Below are positions 45,548 through 54,976 of a DNA stretch of 64,000 nt, one piece after another (the stretch's first letter is position 1; the number at the start of each line of letters is the position of its first letter). A program made the translations under genes and the position numbers. This stretch comes from Grimontia hollisae CIP 101886 (GTDB lineage Bacteria > Pseudomonadota > Gammaproteobacteria > Enterobacterales > Vibrionaceae). The notes beneath the pieces were generated by a model. It was given only the letters and a program-made list of their open reading frames with translations. It did no database searches and was not told the origin of the DNA. The stretch covers positions 372,001 through 436,000 of the forward strand of contig NZ_ADAQ01000012.1 in assembly GCF_000176515.1 (NCBI RefSeq). Direction: 5' to 3'.

Positions 45548-45594
45548 CTACCCAACATTTCCTGATATCCAGCACGTTTACGTTGTTTGGGTAT
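45548..45594. repeat. Dispersed intergenic palindrome, copy 4 (diverged)
   Basis: CTACCCAACA on the left and CGTTGTTTGGGTAT on the right, with a CCTGATATCCAGC centre. The ends match the other copies; the middle does not. Confidence 0.55.
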
Positions 45595-45664
45595 CAACGG
45601 CTGTAATCTCCCGATGACTGAGGTATGCTTGGCTCTTTATTTTGGGAAATAAGAGCGGCATTGC

Positions 45665-46372
45665 TTGCAGTACATCAAAATCACCGATGCTATTCGCGAA
45701 CAAATTTCCAGTGGCCAGTTGGCCGCAGGTACCAAACTGCCTTCAGAACGAAAGCTTGCTGAGTCATTTAAAACAACACGGGTGACACTCCGTGAAGCCC
45801 TGTCATTGTTGGAGACCGATGGACTGATTTTCCGTGAAGATCGGCGGGGCTGGTTTGTTTCCCACCGACCTCTCAAGATAAACCTTTCTGCTCCCCGCGA
45901 TTTTTCCGCATTTGCCCTTGCCCAAGGGCGGCGTCCATCTATTAACGTGATCGCGTCAGAAAGCATGATGGCGAATAAAGAAAGCTGTCAGTTGCTGTCG
46001 CTGCCACCGTTTTCCGATGTGTATCGTGTTGTTCGTCTACACAGTATTGACGGTCGGCCAGTCATGCTTGCAGAACACGTGATCCGGGCTGATCGTGTCC
46101 CCAATCTTCTGCAACATGATTTGGATGGGGAGTTACTGCCGCTTTACCAGTCAGCGTGGCAATTGCAGTTTGCCAAATCGCGCTACATTGTAAATTCCAC
46201 TACGTTTGATCACAGTGTTGCCTTGGCGATACGTTCTACCGCTGGCGCCCCCGCCCTGAAAATTACCCGAGTGAATATCGATGACACAGATACTGCGCAA
46301 GAAGTGGTCTTTGAATATTGGAGAAGCAGTGCGATAGAGCTGGAGATCGAATCAACCTTTATTCGTGAGTGA
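45665..46372 (+). CDS. GntR-family regulator with UTRA domain
   Basis: A 235-residue repressor-type regulator. The winged helix spans residues 1-68 (KITDAIREQISSGQLAAGTKLPSERKLAESFKTTRVTLREALSLLE) and the UTRA ligand domain about 85-232. It starts at TTG, there being no ATG before the HTH; AAGAG lies upstream. UTRA regulators sense sugars, amino acids or phosphonates; the ligand is not predictable. Its stop overlaps the end of the convergent glycosyltransferase gene by 14 bases. Confidence 0.88.
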   Translation: MQYIKITDAIREQISSGQLAAGTKLPSERKLAESFKTTRVTLREALSLLETDGLIFREDRRGWFVSHRPLKINLSAPRDFSAFALAQGRRPSINVIASESMMANKESCQLLSLPPFSDVYRVVRLHSIDGRPVMLAEHVIRADRVPNLLQHDLDGELLPLYQSAWQLQFAKSRYIVNSTTFDHSVALAIRSTAGAPALKITRVNIDDTDTAQEVVFEYWRSSAIELEIESTFIRE

Positions 46373-47570
46373 CCCACTGCTTGTGCAGCACGGTAGCAGT
46401 ACCAGACGGTTCCATAACTTCGTTCTTTTTGGCCCGCGTATAGAGCGCCCGGTATCGGAGACGGTATTCATGATGGCTATGTTTTTCTATGACGTATCGC
46501 CGTGAAGCCTGGCCGAGCCGCATTCGTTGATGGTCATTATCATACAGAGTCAAGAGTTGGTATTGCATCAAGTTAGCGTCGTAGTCGGTTGGCCACAACA
46601 GTGGATCACCGTCGATACATTCACTGTCATCATCACGTTGACGGATAACGGGTAACCCCATCGACATGGCTTCAAGCAATGAAACCGGTGTGTGCCCTTT
46701 TTCGTCCAAACTGACTATGGCGTCAATATGGTGGTAAAAACGATCGTAGTCTGAGTGATTGCAGATGCGTACACTGTCATCGTTGATACCGGCGCGCTCA
46801 AGCGCATTTCTGTATTCGTGAAGGTGCGGGCTATTCCCCAGCAGCAGAAGCAGACAATCACGTGCGAAGCGTGCAGACTGCGCCCTGGCAGCGATATATT
46901 CATCCAGAAATGCCAACACTGTCGATTTATTGGAGCCTGCTACCGGCACACCCACAACGAAGTGATGTGCCGGGATTGGCACCGTCCCGACAAAGTGATT
47001 GGAGATTCCAGAATCGATTTCTCGTAGCCTGGGACAATGGTAGCGGTTGTCGATACCACTACGGATAAGCTGTGTTTTCCCTGATTCCAGCAGGGCTTTT
47101 TCGGTTAACCAGATCAGGTCGCTATCTTCGGTAGAGATCACAACATCAACTGAATGGGAGAGAAGGCGATATTTCACGCTGCGGATCGGATCCAGTGCCC
47201 ACCCCGATTGGGCGCGTGTTGAATGATGGATGTGAAGTTTTAACGGAATGTTGAGTCGGTGCGCAAACCATTGCACAGGAAAAGCATGTTCGCCATAAGT
47301 TTGGCAAATATCCGGTCTCAATACCGTTAGCGCTCTATGGCATTCCCGCATGCGATGAAGCCAAGAGCCTTTCAGTGCCAGTTCAAGGCAACTGACATCG
47401 TGGGGGAGCACCACAGACAGGGGATGGGACTTTTTCAGGACAATCAGTGTGTGCTCAAAATGCGGCTGCGGAAATTGGCGAATGTTGGCAATAACCAGTG
47501 CATTCTGCTCAGTATCTTCCAGTGAGCTGATGATATGGCAAATTTGTCGCGGTGGGGTGACAGCCACCAT
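46359..47570 (-). CDS. Glycosyltransferase, GT4-like
   Basis: A 403-residue protein with two Rossmann-like halves. ICHIISSLEDTEQNALVIANI starts the acceptor half, LKLHIHHSTRAQSGW follows, and the C-terminal half has VVGVPVAGSNKS, LLLLLGNSPH, and the nucleotide-sugar block DEKGHTPVSLLEAMSMGLPVI. This order is that of GT-B fold, family 4 enzymes. It has no membrane helix. A GGAG lies six bases before the chosen ATG; six upstream codons are excluded. With no other polysaccharide genes around, its product is unknown. Confidence 0.82.
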   Translation of the reverse strand: MVAVTPPRQICHIISSLEDTEQNALVIANIRQFPQPHFEHTLIVLKKSHPLSVVLPHDVSCLELALKGSWLHRMRECHRALTVLRPDICQTYGEHAFPVQWFAHRLNIPLKLHIHHSTRAQSGWALDPIRSVKYRLLSHSVDVVISTEDSDLIWLTEKALLESGKTQLIRSGIDNRYHCPRLREIDSGISNHFVGTVPIPAHHFVVGVPVAGSNKSTVLAFLDEYIAARAQSARFARDCLLLLLGNSPHLHEYRNALERAGINDDSVRICNHSDYDRFYHHIDAIVSLDEKGHTPVSLLEAMSMGLPVIRQRDDDSECIDGDPLLWPTDYDANLMQYQLLTLYDNDHQRMRLGQASRRYVIEKHSHHEYRLRYRALYTRAKKNEVMEPSGTATVLHKQWVTHE

Positions 47571-47966
47571 ACTGGACTCCGTGCACATGCATTTTTAGGA
47601 TCCCTAATAGTTGCATGTTTATAACCCCCCGTGTTTCTGAATTCAGAGACAATCGGTGAAAAAGCCGGATGTCGCTATGGCGCCGGTGAGCAAATAACCT
47701 CGCCCATGCTGATGGTGATAATGCCGCGGTGGGTATTACCCTGATGAAGAATGCACAGGGCACGCACGGCTTGACACATCTCCCTGCAAGTGACCATAAA
47801 TATCGTTGTTTAAATAAAAGGGACATAACGCTTTAAAAACAGCGATTTATTTCGTGTTGTGTTGTGGCGGCAATGAAATCAGCTTCTATACTGAGACTGT
47901 ATATGCAATCTCGCGTCTATGCGATGTCAGCATATCCGGTTTTCACATGGAATAAGAGATATCACA
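47571..47966. other. Interval between divergent genes
   Basis: About 400 bases between the glycosyltransferase start and the next plus-strand gene. It holds the two promoters; I see nothing else that can be supported. Confidence 0.4.
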
Positions 47967-48314
47967 TTGAAAACGACAAAACGAATCCGCAAATTTTTCC
48001 CTTTAGACTTCTATGGTGAAGATAGAAGCTGGCGGTTTGTGATAAGAGCATACAATGCCGCAGAAGTTTTCGATGCGTTGATGTGGCGTTCTTACCTCTC
48101 AGTCCGTCGACAGGACTTTAACTTGCTGCATCTTGCAATCGAAACCTTCCAATATGTCAGTGACTACTCTGATGGTCGCGCGGCTGAGATTTCTGGTTCC
48201 CGAGGCACGCTGATGCGTGTAAAAATGTTAGGGCCGGTTGTTGAAGTCAGCGCCTTGAATAAAGCGTATCGTGAGAAACAGATCCTGGTGCAGAATTACT
48301 GTTCCGTTGCCTGA
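47967..48314 (+). CDS. Hypothetical protein, about 115 aa
   Basis: An intact soluble frame reading KTTKRIRKFFPLDFYGEDRSWRFVIRAYNAAEVFDALMWRSYLSVRRQDF and ending in a helical ALNKAYREKQILVQNY. No known family is recognised. A TTG at 47967 with AAGAGAT upstream is preferred; ATG at 47919 is the alternative and would give 131 residues. A hairpin (AAGCCGGG/CCCGGCTT, 48331-48355) follows between it and the convergent arsJ. Confidence 0.65.
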   Translation: MKTTKRIRKFFPLDFYGEDRSWRFVIRAYNAAEVFDALMWRSYLSVRRQDFNLLHLAIETFQYVSDYSDGRAAEISGSRGTLMRVKMLGPVVEVSALNKAYREKQILVQNYCSVA

Positions 48315-48330
48315 CAAAAGGTGGAATGAA

Positions 48331-48355
48331 AAGCCGGGTTGGATTTTCCCGGCTT
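48331..48355. terminator. Hairpin between convergent genes
   Basis: AAGCCGGG and CCCGGCTT form an 8-bp stem around TTGGATTTT. No long T-run on either side, so activity is uncertain. Confidence 0.55.
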
Positions 48356-48365
48356 AATGAATGGG

Positions 48366-49595
48366 TCAGTGAACTACCGGCGTGTCCCGTATGTTTGTCG
48401 GCAACCAGTAACTGATGACACTCGCCAAAGCCAACATAGCTGCAGATGCCCAAAGACAGGCAACCAGTCCGTAATCCTGATAAATCCAGCCCGAAAGCAA
48501 GGTGCCGGCCAAGCGACCCATTGCATTGGCCATGTAGTAGAAACCGACATCCATTGATACACCATCTTCCCGGGCGTAGCTGACTATTAGGTAACTGTGA
48601 AGCGAGGAATTGACTGCAAATACCGCACCAAACACCAAAAGCCCCACCACCAGAGAGAGCTCTGGCAATATGTCCTGCATCAGTGCAATGGCAATAAGCG
48701 CTGGCAACAGTGCCAAGCCTCCGGCCCATGCCATGGCTGTGCGGCCATCAGGCACATGACCTGATGCTTTTCCAGTGATTTTTGGAGCAAACCCCTGCAC
48801 GATACCGTAGCCGATTATCCAACTGGCCAGAAAACCGCCAACATACCAATGATCCCAGCCAAACTGGCTGGCAAGATAAACCGGCAGTGCCACCACAAAC
48901 CAGACATCCCGTGCGCCGAACAAAAATAATCGGGCCGCGGAAAGCACATTGACCGGTGCGCTTTTGGAAAACAGGTGGGTAAACTTAGGCTTGTTTTTAG
49001 CCTGACCCAATTCTGTGTTAAGCGATATCAGGCTCATTAGCCAAACCAGACCCAGTACAGCCGCCATTGCCGTGACGGCACCTTGAAACCCCAGCATAGA
49101 CAGCAGCGCTCCGCCGAGAAAGAACCCTGCGCCTTTCAGGGCATTTTTGGAGCCTGTCAATATCGCCACCCATTTATAAAGTGTGCCATCTGCATTCGCG
49201 GGTACCAGGGTTTTCACTGCACTCTTGGCGCTCATCTTGTTAAGGTCTTTCGCGATTCCCGACAGTGCCTGAGCGGCCATCACCCACGTAACTGTTAGCA
49301 TGCCAGCGGGAACCATCAGCATGGCAAGGGCGATGATTTGGAGTCCCAGGCCAATGTTCATTGTCCGGTTCAGGCCAATCCGAGCGCCTAACCAGCCGCC
49401 AACCAGATTGGTCACAACACCGAAAAACTCATAGAACAGAAACAGCAGTGCGATTTGCAGCGGGCTGTACCCAAGCCCATTAAAATGCAGCACCACGAGC
49501 ATCCGCAATGCGCCATCAGTTAGGGTAAACGCCCAGTAGTTACCTGTGACGATCAGGTACTGTTTCATTTCCCGGGAAATGGCAGAAAACGGCAT
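48366..49595 (-). CDS. arsJ: ArsJ organoarsenical efflux permease
   Basis: A 409-residue major-facilitator protein with twelve membrane segments. The start MKQYLIVTGNYWAFTLTDGALRMLVVLHFNGLGYSPLQIA and the block SGIAKDLNKMSAKSAVKTLVP are hallmarks of ArsJ. It exports 1-arseno-3-phosphoglycerate, the unstable product made when GAPDH uses arsenate in place of phosphate. The GAPDH gene lies 13 bases upstream on the same strand, as in the known pair; GGAGCTG precedes the ATG. Net effect: arsenate resistance without reduction to arsenite. Confidence 0.93.
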   Translation of the reverse strand: MPFSAISREMKQYLIVTGNYWAFTLTDGALRMLVVLHFNGLGYSPLQIALLFLFYEFFGVVTNLVGGWLGARIGLNRTMNIGLGLQIIALAMLMVPAGMLTVTWVMAAQALSGIAKDLNKMSAKSAVKTLVPANADGTLYKWVAILTGSKNALKGAGFFLGGALLSMLGFQGAVTAMAAVLGLVWLMSLISLNTELGQAKNKPKFTHLFSKSAPVNVLSAARLFLFGARDVWFVVALPVYLASQFGWDHWYVGGFLASWIIGYGIVQGFAPKITGKASGHVPDGRTAMAWAGGLALLPALIAIALMQDILPELSLVVGLLVFGAVFAVNSSLHSYLIVSYAREDGVSMDVGFYYMANAMGRLAGTLLSGWIYQDYGLVACLWASAAMLALASVISYWLPTNIRDTPVVH

Positions 49596-49608
49596 GATAA
49601 AACAGCTC

Positions 49609-50622
49609 CTATTGTGTGTTATCCATGCGGCCTACCATCAGTGCGAGCTCAGCAGTACGGTTCGCATAGCCCCACTCATTGTCATACCAGACATAAAGTT
49701 TAAGCTGGGTGCCGTTGATGACCATTGTTGATAGCGCATCAATAATGCCTGAGCGTGGGTCGGTGCGGTAATCGATAGAGACCAGCGGCCGTTCTTCATA
49801 GCCAAGAATACCTTTCAGCTCGCCATCGGCTGCCTCTTTCAGCAATGCATTTACCTCTGCTTCCGTGGTTTCACGGCTGAGCTCGAAAACGCAGTCCGTC
49901 AATGAGGCATTGGTCAGCGGAACACGGACAGCATGACCGTTCAGCCGGCCTTGCAGTTCCGGAAAGATGTGGGTAATTGCGGTGGCAGAACCTGTTGTCG
50001 TCGGAATCAACGAACTGCCGCAAGCACGGGCTCGACGGAGATCTTGATGGGGAGTGTCAATAATGGTTTGTGTATTTGTAATGTCATGGATGGTCGTCAT
50101 GGAACCATGGACAATGCCGAGTTTTTCATGGATCACTTTTACTACCGGGGCCAGGCAGTTAGTGGTGCAGGAAGCGGCGGTCACGATACGGTGGGCGTCT
50201 GGGTTGTACTGGTCATGGTTGACACCCATGACAATGTTTAACACACCGTCTTCTTTAACTGGTGCCGTCACCACGACACGCTTCACGCCTTGTTCGAGGT
50301 AGGCGTTCAGCAGGCTCTGGGTTTTCATTTGGCCGGAGGCTTCTATCACTACATCACAACCAGACCAATCGGTGTCGCCAATCGCTTTGTTCTGGGTACA
50401 TTGAATCACTGTATCCCCGATCACTATGTTATCACCATCAGCAACCGCTTCGTGGTGCCAGCGACCATGAACGGAATCAAAGTTGATAAGGTGCGCCAGG
50501 GTTTCTGCATTGCCAGCTGGATCATTGATTTGAATAAATTCAACATCGGCCTGATCGAATGCTGCACGAAATGACAGACGTCCCATGCGGCCGAAACCGT
50601 TAATACCTATTTTGATAGTCAT
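49609..50622 (-). CDS. Glyceraldehyde-3-phosphate dehydrogenase of the ArsJ pair
   Basis: A 337-residue GAPDH. It starts [23 protein letters not shown] with the NAD-binding GxGxxG type fold; the catalytic cysteine is C152 in [12 protein letters not shown], and the histidine lies in the following strand. The frame is open for 65 codons upstream, but AAAGGAAAA lies just before the ATG at 50622. Pairing with arsJ and an ArsR-like operator upstream identify it as the arsenate-processing copy, not the glycolytic housekeeping gene. Confidence 0.93.
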   Translation of the reverse strand: MTIKIGINGFGRMGRLSFRAAFDQADVEFIQINDPAGNAETLAHLINFDSVHGRWHHEAVADGDNIVIGDTVIQCTQNKAIGDTDWSGCDVVIEASGQMKTQSLLNAYLEQGVKRVVVTAPVKEDGVLNIVMGVNHDQYNPDAHRIVTAASCTTNCLAPVVKVIHEKLGIVHGSMTTIHDITNTQTIIDTPHQDLRRARACGSSLIPTTTGSATAITHIFPELQGRLNGHAVRVPLTNASLTDCVFELSRETTEAEVNALLKEAADGELKGILGYEERPLVSIDYRTDPRSGIIDALSTMVINGTQLKLYVWYDNEWGYANRTAELALMVGRMDNTQ

Positions 50623-50686
50623 AGATTTTCCTTTAAAGCGCGAATTGTCAATTAAGGCTAAGGCGAGAGCACCCATATTCGATAAA

Positions 50687-50709
50687 TCATATATTCGTTT
50701 TTTCATATG
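50687..50709. promoter_or_regulatory. ArsR-like operator upstream of GAPDH-arsJ
   Basis: TCATATATTCG, a T-run, then TTCATATG resembles the E. coli ars operator (TCATATGCG, T-run, TTATGTG). It lies 65-87 bases before the GAPDH start. No arsR gene is in the window. Confidence 0.65.
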
Positions 50710-51078
50710 TAAAGTTAAGTATCGATGACAGCGATGTTTTTGCAGTGAGCATAGACATCGTAGTGGAGAAAGAGGCAGGGGGGCGTGTAAAGGATGCTGA
50801 CAGTTCACATTAGGCAAGTGTAAGTCGCATATTTTTACACCTTATTTGTAACGAGATATTTCTAAAAGTAATAAAGTAACGAGTATGTGATGTGCCTGAT
50901 CGGGCTTAACATATTAATATACAGAAAAAATTTCTCTTACATTGACCTAGTGTTGCATGGTGGTGTTACGGGTTTGTAATGTCCTGTTTTTGGTGCATAT
51001 CGATAAAATATGTAAAAATAACGTCTGTTGAACAAAATACGTTTAAATTTTTCATTAATCTTGCTTATTGGAGTAAAA
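50710..51078. other. AT-rich interval between divergent genes
   Basis: About 370 bases between the GAPDH operator and the small membrane protein. It holds promoter regions in both directions. No small gene can be supported. Confidence 0.4.
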
Positions 51079-51447
51079 ATGGCCTTTTTAGTGGTTATTT
51101 TTCTTTCTGTTGTCGGTGGCATCCTTGCAGGCGATCACTTCCATTCTTACATGGTGGGTTTTTCGTTGGCGACATTGGCTGTCGGCTGTTGTTACTGGCT
51201 GAGCTTCCGTCATACGAAATACCCTCAACTGGCACTCCTTCTGCTCATTTCAGGATTTGCCGCGAAGTTGGGTATTACTGTGTTTGGCGTAATGTGGAGC
51301 TTGGAACGTGAACTGATTACCTCACCACTCATCTTTGCGCTGTCGTACCTGTTCTTTTCACTGGTTGCTACTTACGGTTACTTTAAATACCGCGAGTTTT
51401 GGAACAAACGAATGGATGCAGTTAAGGAAAAACTGCAGACGACCTAA
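51079..51447 (+). CDS. Small membrane protein, AtpI-like in appearance
   Basis: A 122-residue protein with four hydrophobic segments in two pairs (about 2-17, 25-42, 52-75, 85-105) and a charged C-terminal helix KYREFWNKRMDAVKEKLQTT. This topology resembles ATP synthase subunit I, but no ATP synthase genes are near and the identity is unproven. The start is set at the ATG after TTGGAG; an upstream in-frame ATG at 51028 lacks such a site. It lies upstream of the GGDEF gene and has its own terminator. Confidence 0.55.
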   Translation: MAFLVVIFLSVVGGILAGDHFHSYMVGFSLATLAVGCCYWLSFRHTKYPQLALLLLISGFAAKLGITVFGVMWSLERELITSPLIFALSYLFFSLVATYGYFKYREFWNKRMDAVKEKLQTT

Positions 51448-51461
51448 CGCGACATTGTTGG

Positions 51462-51490
51462 AAAAAGTGGTTTTGATCACTTTTTTATTT
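51462..51490 (+). terminator. Terminator after the small membrane protein
   Basis: AAAAAGTG, GTTTTGAT loop, CACTTTTT and a T-rich tail. Confidence 0.85.
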
Positions 51491-51593
51491 TTTACCTTAA
51501 ACCTTATCCATTCACATATTTTCAACGTTATTCTGCATCATAGTTATGTTTGTCTAAACTTTGAGACATTAAATTCTCAAAGAGGATGGCGGC

Positions 51594-53126
51594 ATGGTTA
51601 TGTCTCCCAGAAAGGTTAATATATTACTCGTGATACTTACGCTGATTGTGGCGGGGGTGCTGGTACTGCATAACTTCCAGCAGGCTAGACACGCAGAATA
51701 TATTAACGAGTCTTGGAATGACAAGTCGCTGGAGGCGATGCAAACTGCCATGGATCTTGCTGCTGTTGAGCGTTCTTTCGGTTATCTTGGCTTTATTCAC
51801 CACTTTAAAAACTATGTATTGCGCAGGGATGAAGTCTATTTCCGGGAGGCAACAAAAGCGTACTGGGTGACCAATGATGCATTGGTTCGACTGATCTTGT
51901 CTGACTTGCCGGAACGGGATGTGAGGGACCTGATTCAGGTTCAACGTACCCTGAATGAGTATTTCCGAAAGCTAAACGATGCCTATACTCACTATGCTGA
52001 ACTGTCTGCAAAAAAACTCGATGCCATTGTGAGGGTTGATGACTTGGCCGCCCGTGATGCGTTGTCCCGACTAAGAATAGATATCATCCCAAATTTAAAT
52101 GAACATTATCAGGTGGCTTCCCAAAGTAACGCCCGGTACGAGCAGTGGACGCTGCTCAGCATTACTATTCCTTTTATGATCATCTTCGGTTTTGCTATCG
52201 TCATTTCCGTGGTTAGCAGAAAGGTACTGATGCGGGCAAGGGAAATTGACGTTATCTTTCAGGCATCACCGGATGCGTTTATCTATTCAGATTCGAAAGG
52301 CAATATACTTCGCTCAAACCAAATGGCATCAGACATTTTCGGTTACAGTGCGCTTGAACTGAAAAAGCTTAAAATTGAAGATTTGGTTGAACCGACCAAG
52401 CAAGAGTACCATGAAAATCTCAGGGAAACGTTCGTCAAACAAGGTGGAAGACGGATGATGGGGGGGCGTAATACAGAAATAAAGGGGGTAACCAAGTCAG
52501 GGAAACGTGTGCCGCTGAGTATTGCTATTTCTTCGTTTTCTTTTGAGGAACATCAGGGCAGTATCGCCATTATTCGCGACATCACGGATTTTAAACGCCT
52601 GGAATCAGACTCCATGCATGATGCCCTGACGGGTGTATATAACCGCCGTCATATCGAAGAGCGGTTTGAGGATGAAGTAAAAAGGGCGAAGCGTTACGCA
52701 AGGGCGTTGTCATTGCTGGTGGTAGACCTTGATAACTTTAAAAACCTGAATGATACCGAAGGACACCGAGCTGGTGACAAGGGGTTGGTTGTGGCAGCGG
52801 AGCATTTGCGTTCCCAGCTAAGAAAACATGACCATATTGGCCGCTGGGGCGGCGATGAGTTTGTCGTGATATGCCCTGAACTTGACCGGGCTGATGCTAT
52901 CGAGATTGCAGAACGCATTCGCCGTCGATTTGAAGCACAGCAATTCCCGTGGTGTCACAAAATGACCATGAGCATTGGCGTTGCCTCGCTTTCCCCCGAT
53001 ACCAGTGTAATGACGCCGCGGGACTTATTCGAAGAAGCCGATCAGGCGCTCTATCTTGCTAAGGAGCGTGGAAGAAATCGCGTGGAGCATTTCTTCGATC
53101 TCCAGCGCCCCAAGCGGGTGAAATAG
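51594..53126 (+). CDS. PAS-GGDEF diguanylate cyclase, membrane bound
   Basis: A 510-residue protein that makes cyclic di-GMP. Membrane helix 1 (about 7-25), a periplasmic helical sensor (about 26-180), membrane helix 2 (about 184-205), a PAS domain (about 213-330, IDVIFQASPDAFIYSDSKGNILRSN and the closing AIIRDITD), and a GGDEF domain from about 335. GGDEF itself is intact near residue 418, and the product-inhibition I-site RKHD lies five residues before it. GAGGATGG precedes the ATG. The signal detected is unknown. It meets the next gene convergently within five bases. Confidence 0.92.
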   Translation: MVMSPRKVNILLVILTLIVAGVLVLHNFQQARHAEYINESWNDKSLEAMQTAMDLAAVERSFGYLGFIHHFKNYVLRRDEVYFREATKAYWVTNDALVRLILSDLPERDVRDLIQVQRTLNEYFRKLNDAYTHYAELSAKKLDAIVRVDDLAARDALSRLRIDIIPNLNEHYQVASQSNARYEQWTLLSITIPFMIIFGFAIVISVVSRKVLMRAREIDVIFQASPDAFIYSDSKGNILRSNQMASDIFGYSALELKKLKIEDLVEPTKQEYHENLRETFVKQGGRRMMGGRNTEIKGVTKSGKRVPLSIAISSFSFEEHQGSIAIIRDITDFKRLESDSMHDALTGVYNRRHIEERFEDEVKRAKRYARALSLLVVDLDNFKNLNDTEGHRAGDKGLVVAAEHLRSQLRKHDHIGRWGGDEFVVICPELDRADAIEIAERIRRRFEAQQFPWCHKMTMSIGVASLSPDTSVMTPRDLFEEADQALYLAKERGRNRVEHFFDLQRPKRVK

Positions 53127-53131
53127 CTACC

Positions 53132-53707
53132 TTACCCACGTATGACTTTTTGGTCCGGTGCCGCCACGGCTTTTCCGTCATCATTGAAAAACGGGGTGGG
53201 GACGTTCGTGCCCTTAATTTTGTTTTTCAGCATAAAGCGAATAATCAGCCACAGAGACTGCAGGGAAAATTTAGGATGGGGGTGAGTCGGGGGATTGCCT
53301 TTGGCGTATTTGCCCATGACATAACATTTCACTGGCCCCAAGGCTTGCTCCTTGTTTACACCGTGGATGGCGGCAGTCAGGATCCCAGCGAAAGGATGCT
53401 TACGGCTAATGGTATTGGCGATCGGCGTGCGGCAGCAGGCCGTATAAAAGCGATAGATGCCACCGGGTGTCATTCTTACACAGCGTAACTGATCCGCGCC
53501 TTTGTGAATATCGATAGCTGCCGGTGCAAGCTGAAAGATATCGGTACCGCCCCATTTATCGAGCCATTTTTGCTCATTACCAAGGTGTTTGGCGAACCCC
53601 TGGCAATCATTGCAATAGCACACAATGTGGTTACCGGATGCCGGTGACACATGCTTCAAGGTGCCTTCTAATTCGCCACATTCGCAGCGCAGAATAAGAT
53701 CAGTCAT
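53132..53707 (-). CDS. GFA/CENP-V-like zinc-binding protein (DUF6151-like)
   Basis: A 191-residue protein starting MTDLILRCECGELEGTLKHV. Paired cysteines CECG, CYCNDC and TACCRTP have the spacing of glutathione-dependent formaldehyde-activating (GFA/CENP-V) zinc sites. The middle and the C-terminal HPHPKFSLQSLWLIIRFM block point to the DUF6151 subgroup of unknown function. No signal peptide is present. Start chosen four codons inside the open frame. Single gene. Confidence 0.75.
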   Translation of the reverse strand: MTDLILRCECGELEGTLKHVSPASGNHIVCYCNDCQGFAKHLGNEQKWLDKWGGTDIFQLAPAAIDIHKGADQLRCVRMTPGGIYRFYTACCRTPIANTISRKHPFAGILTAAIHGVNKEQALGPVKCYVMGKYAKGNPPTHPHPKFSLQSLWLIIRFMLKNKIKGTNVPTPFFNDDGKAVAAPDQKVIRG

Positions 53708-53928
53708 ACGGCTTCTCACTTGTTTAGGTCTTTCTATTTAAACACGTCATCGGCGTTTATGTGTCTGAGATTTGATACTGGAAGAATAGACGGGTTTTTG
53801 CCTGTTTACCTCGATGGCACTACCACAGTTGTCCGAATCGGTCACCGATACCAGAAGCCCTGCCGTCGCTCCGTGTGTTGACGGCAGACAGGAGAAAAAT
53901 GGCCGAGATTTCCTGCGGCCATGTTGAT

Positions 53929-54249
53929 TTATGCCACCAGCGTATAGGTGATCACGTAAAACTCGTCATCGTTTGGATAGATGTTGCGGATAAGGGGTTT
54001 CAACTCTTCCAGTGGGAGAAACTCCTGCGCGGCGTGCTCTTCATTGATGTCATCGAATCCAATTTTTTCCACTGAAACGATATCAATCTGGCACACGTAC
54101 TCATCTTTCTCCAGCGTGTGGACATCCACACGGGTGCCGGGCACATAGTAACTTTCAGACTTATCACGGATGGTGATGGTTTTCTTTCCTGATGCGACAA
54201 GTGGGGTCAGCCATTCAAAGAAGGTGATTTTAGTGGGGGCGTGATTCAC
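53929..54249 (-). CDS. yqfB: N4-acetylcytidine amidohydrolase YqfB (ASCH domain)
   Basis: A 106-residue ASCH-fold enzyme. ITFFEWLTPLVASGKKTITIRDKSESYY aligns with E. coli YqfB; by this alignment the catalytic residues K21, T24 and E74 correspond to K23, T26 and E76 (HAAQEFLPLEELK). The enzyme hydrolyses N4-acetylcytidine from RNA turnover. It starts at GTG behind AGGACC. Single gene. Confidence 0.9.
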   Translation of the reverse strand: MNHAPTKITFFEWLTPLVASGKKTITIRDKSESYYVPGTRVDVHTLEKDEYVCQIDIVSVEKIGFDDINEEHAAQEFLPLEELKPLIRNIYPNDDEFYVITYTLVA

Positions 54250-54285
54250 AGTGGGTCCTGCAATTTTTTAAAAGTGCAGAACATC

Positions 54286-54322
54286 ATACCAAAACAATCT
54301 GAAGATGCAGGATGTTTGGGCG
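54286..54322. repeat. Dispersed intergenic palindrome, copy 5
   Basis: ATACCAAAACAATCTGAAGA followed by TGCAGGATGTTTGGGCG. Close in core to the copies at 16342 and 31406. It lies between yqfB and the LysE gene. Confidence 0.7.
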
Positions 54323-54349
54323 AATTTCAATCAAAAATCGGCTGCGCCA

Positions 54350-54976
54350 TCACGCTTTCCCCAGTGCGATTTTTCCCGCCAAACCTATCAGTAATATACC
54401 GGATGACCCTTCGAGTACCCTTGAAAACCGGGTTGAGGTTGCAGAAGAAAACAGCCAGCTGCCGGCAATTGCGTAAGTGAGGTTGCAAAAGGTGGCTGTC
54501 AGGCAAAAAACAATGCCAAGAAGCAGAAGCTGGGATTCTGGCGATGCAGCCGTGGTGTCAATAAACTGTGGCAGGAAGGAGAGAAAAAACAGGGCCACTT
54601 TGGGGTTCAAAACCGCTACCAATACACCCTGTTTGAACACATTTTTCGTGGGTGCCTGCTGGGCACTGACAGTGATTTTTGAGTTGCCTGCCCAAAAGCG
54701 TCTCAGGGCACTGAGGCCAAGGTAAAGCAAGTAGGCTGCGCCTAAGTATTTCACCACCATAAAGGCAACGGCGGAATTGACGATAATCGCCGAAAGGCCA
54801 AACACCGCTGCCAGTGTGTGAACAACGTAACCCACCCCCAACCCCATGGCGGCGCGAAGCCCCATCTTCATTTTCCCCGTCATGGTATTGGAGACGATGT
54901 ATACCACATCAGGACCCGGGATCAGGTTGATGGAGAGGGAAGCCACGATAAATAGCAGCAGGGGTTGGATGTCCAT
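54350..54976 (-). CDS. LysE/RhtB-family amino-acid exporter
   Basis: A 208-residue membrane protein with six hydrophobic segments. The family start reads LLFIVASLSINLIPGPDVVYIVSNTMTGKMKMGLRAAMGLGVGY, with the characteristic NxxPGPD motif. Later NPKVALFFLSFLPQFID is equally typical. Members export amino acids such as homoserine, threonine or lysine; which one is unknown. AAGGAAAA precedes the ATG. Single gene. Confidence 0.9.
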   Translation of the reverse strand: MDIQPLLLFIVASLSINLIPGPDVVYIVSNTMTGKMKMGLRAAMGLGVGYVVHTLAAVFGLSAIIVNSAVAFMVVKYLGAAYLLYLGLSALRRFWAGNSKITVSAQQAPTKNVFKQGVLVAVLNPKVALFFLSFLPQFIDTTAASPESQLLLLGIVFCLTATFCNLTYAIAGSWLFSSATSTRFSRVLEGSSGILLIGLAGKIALGKA

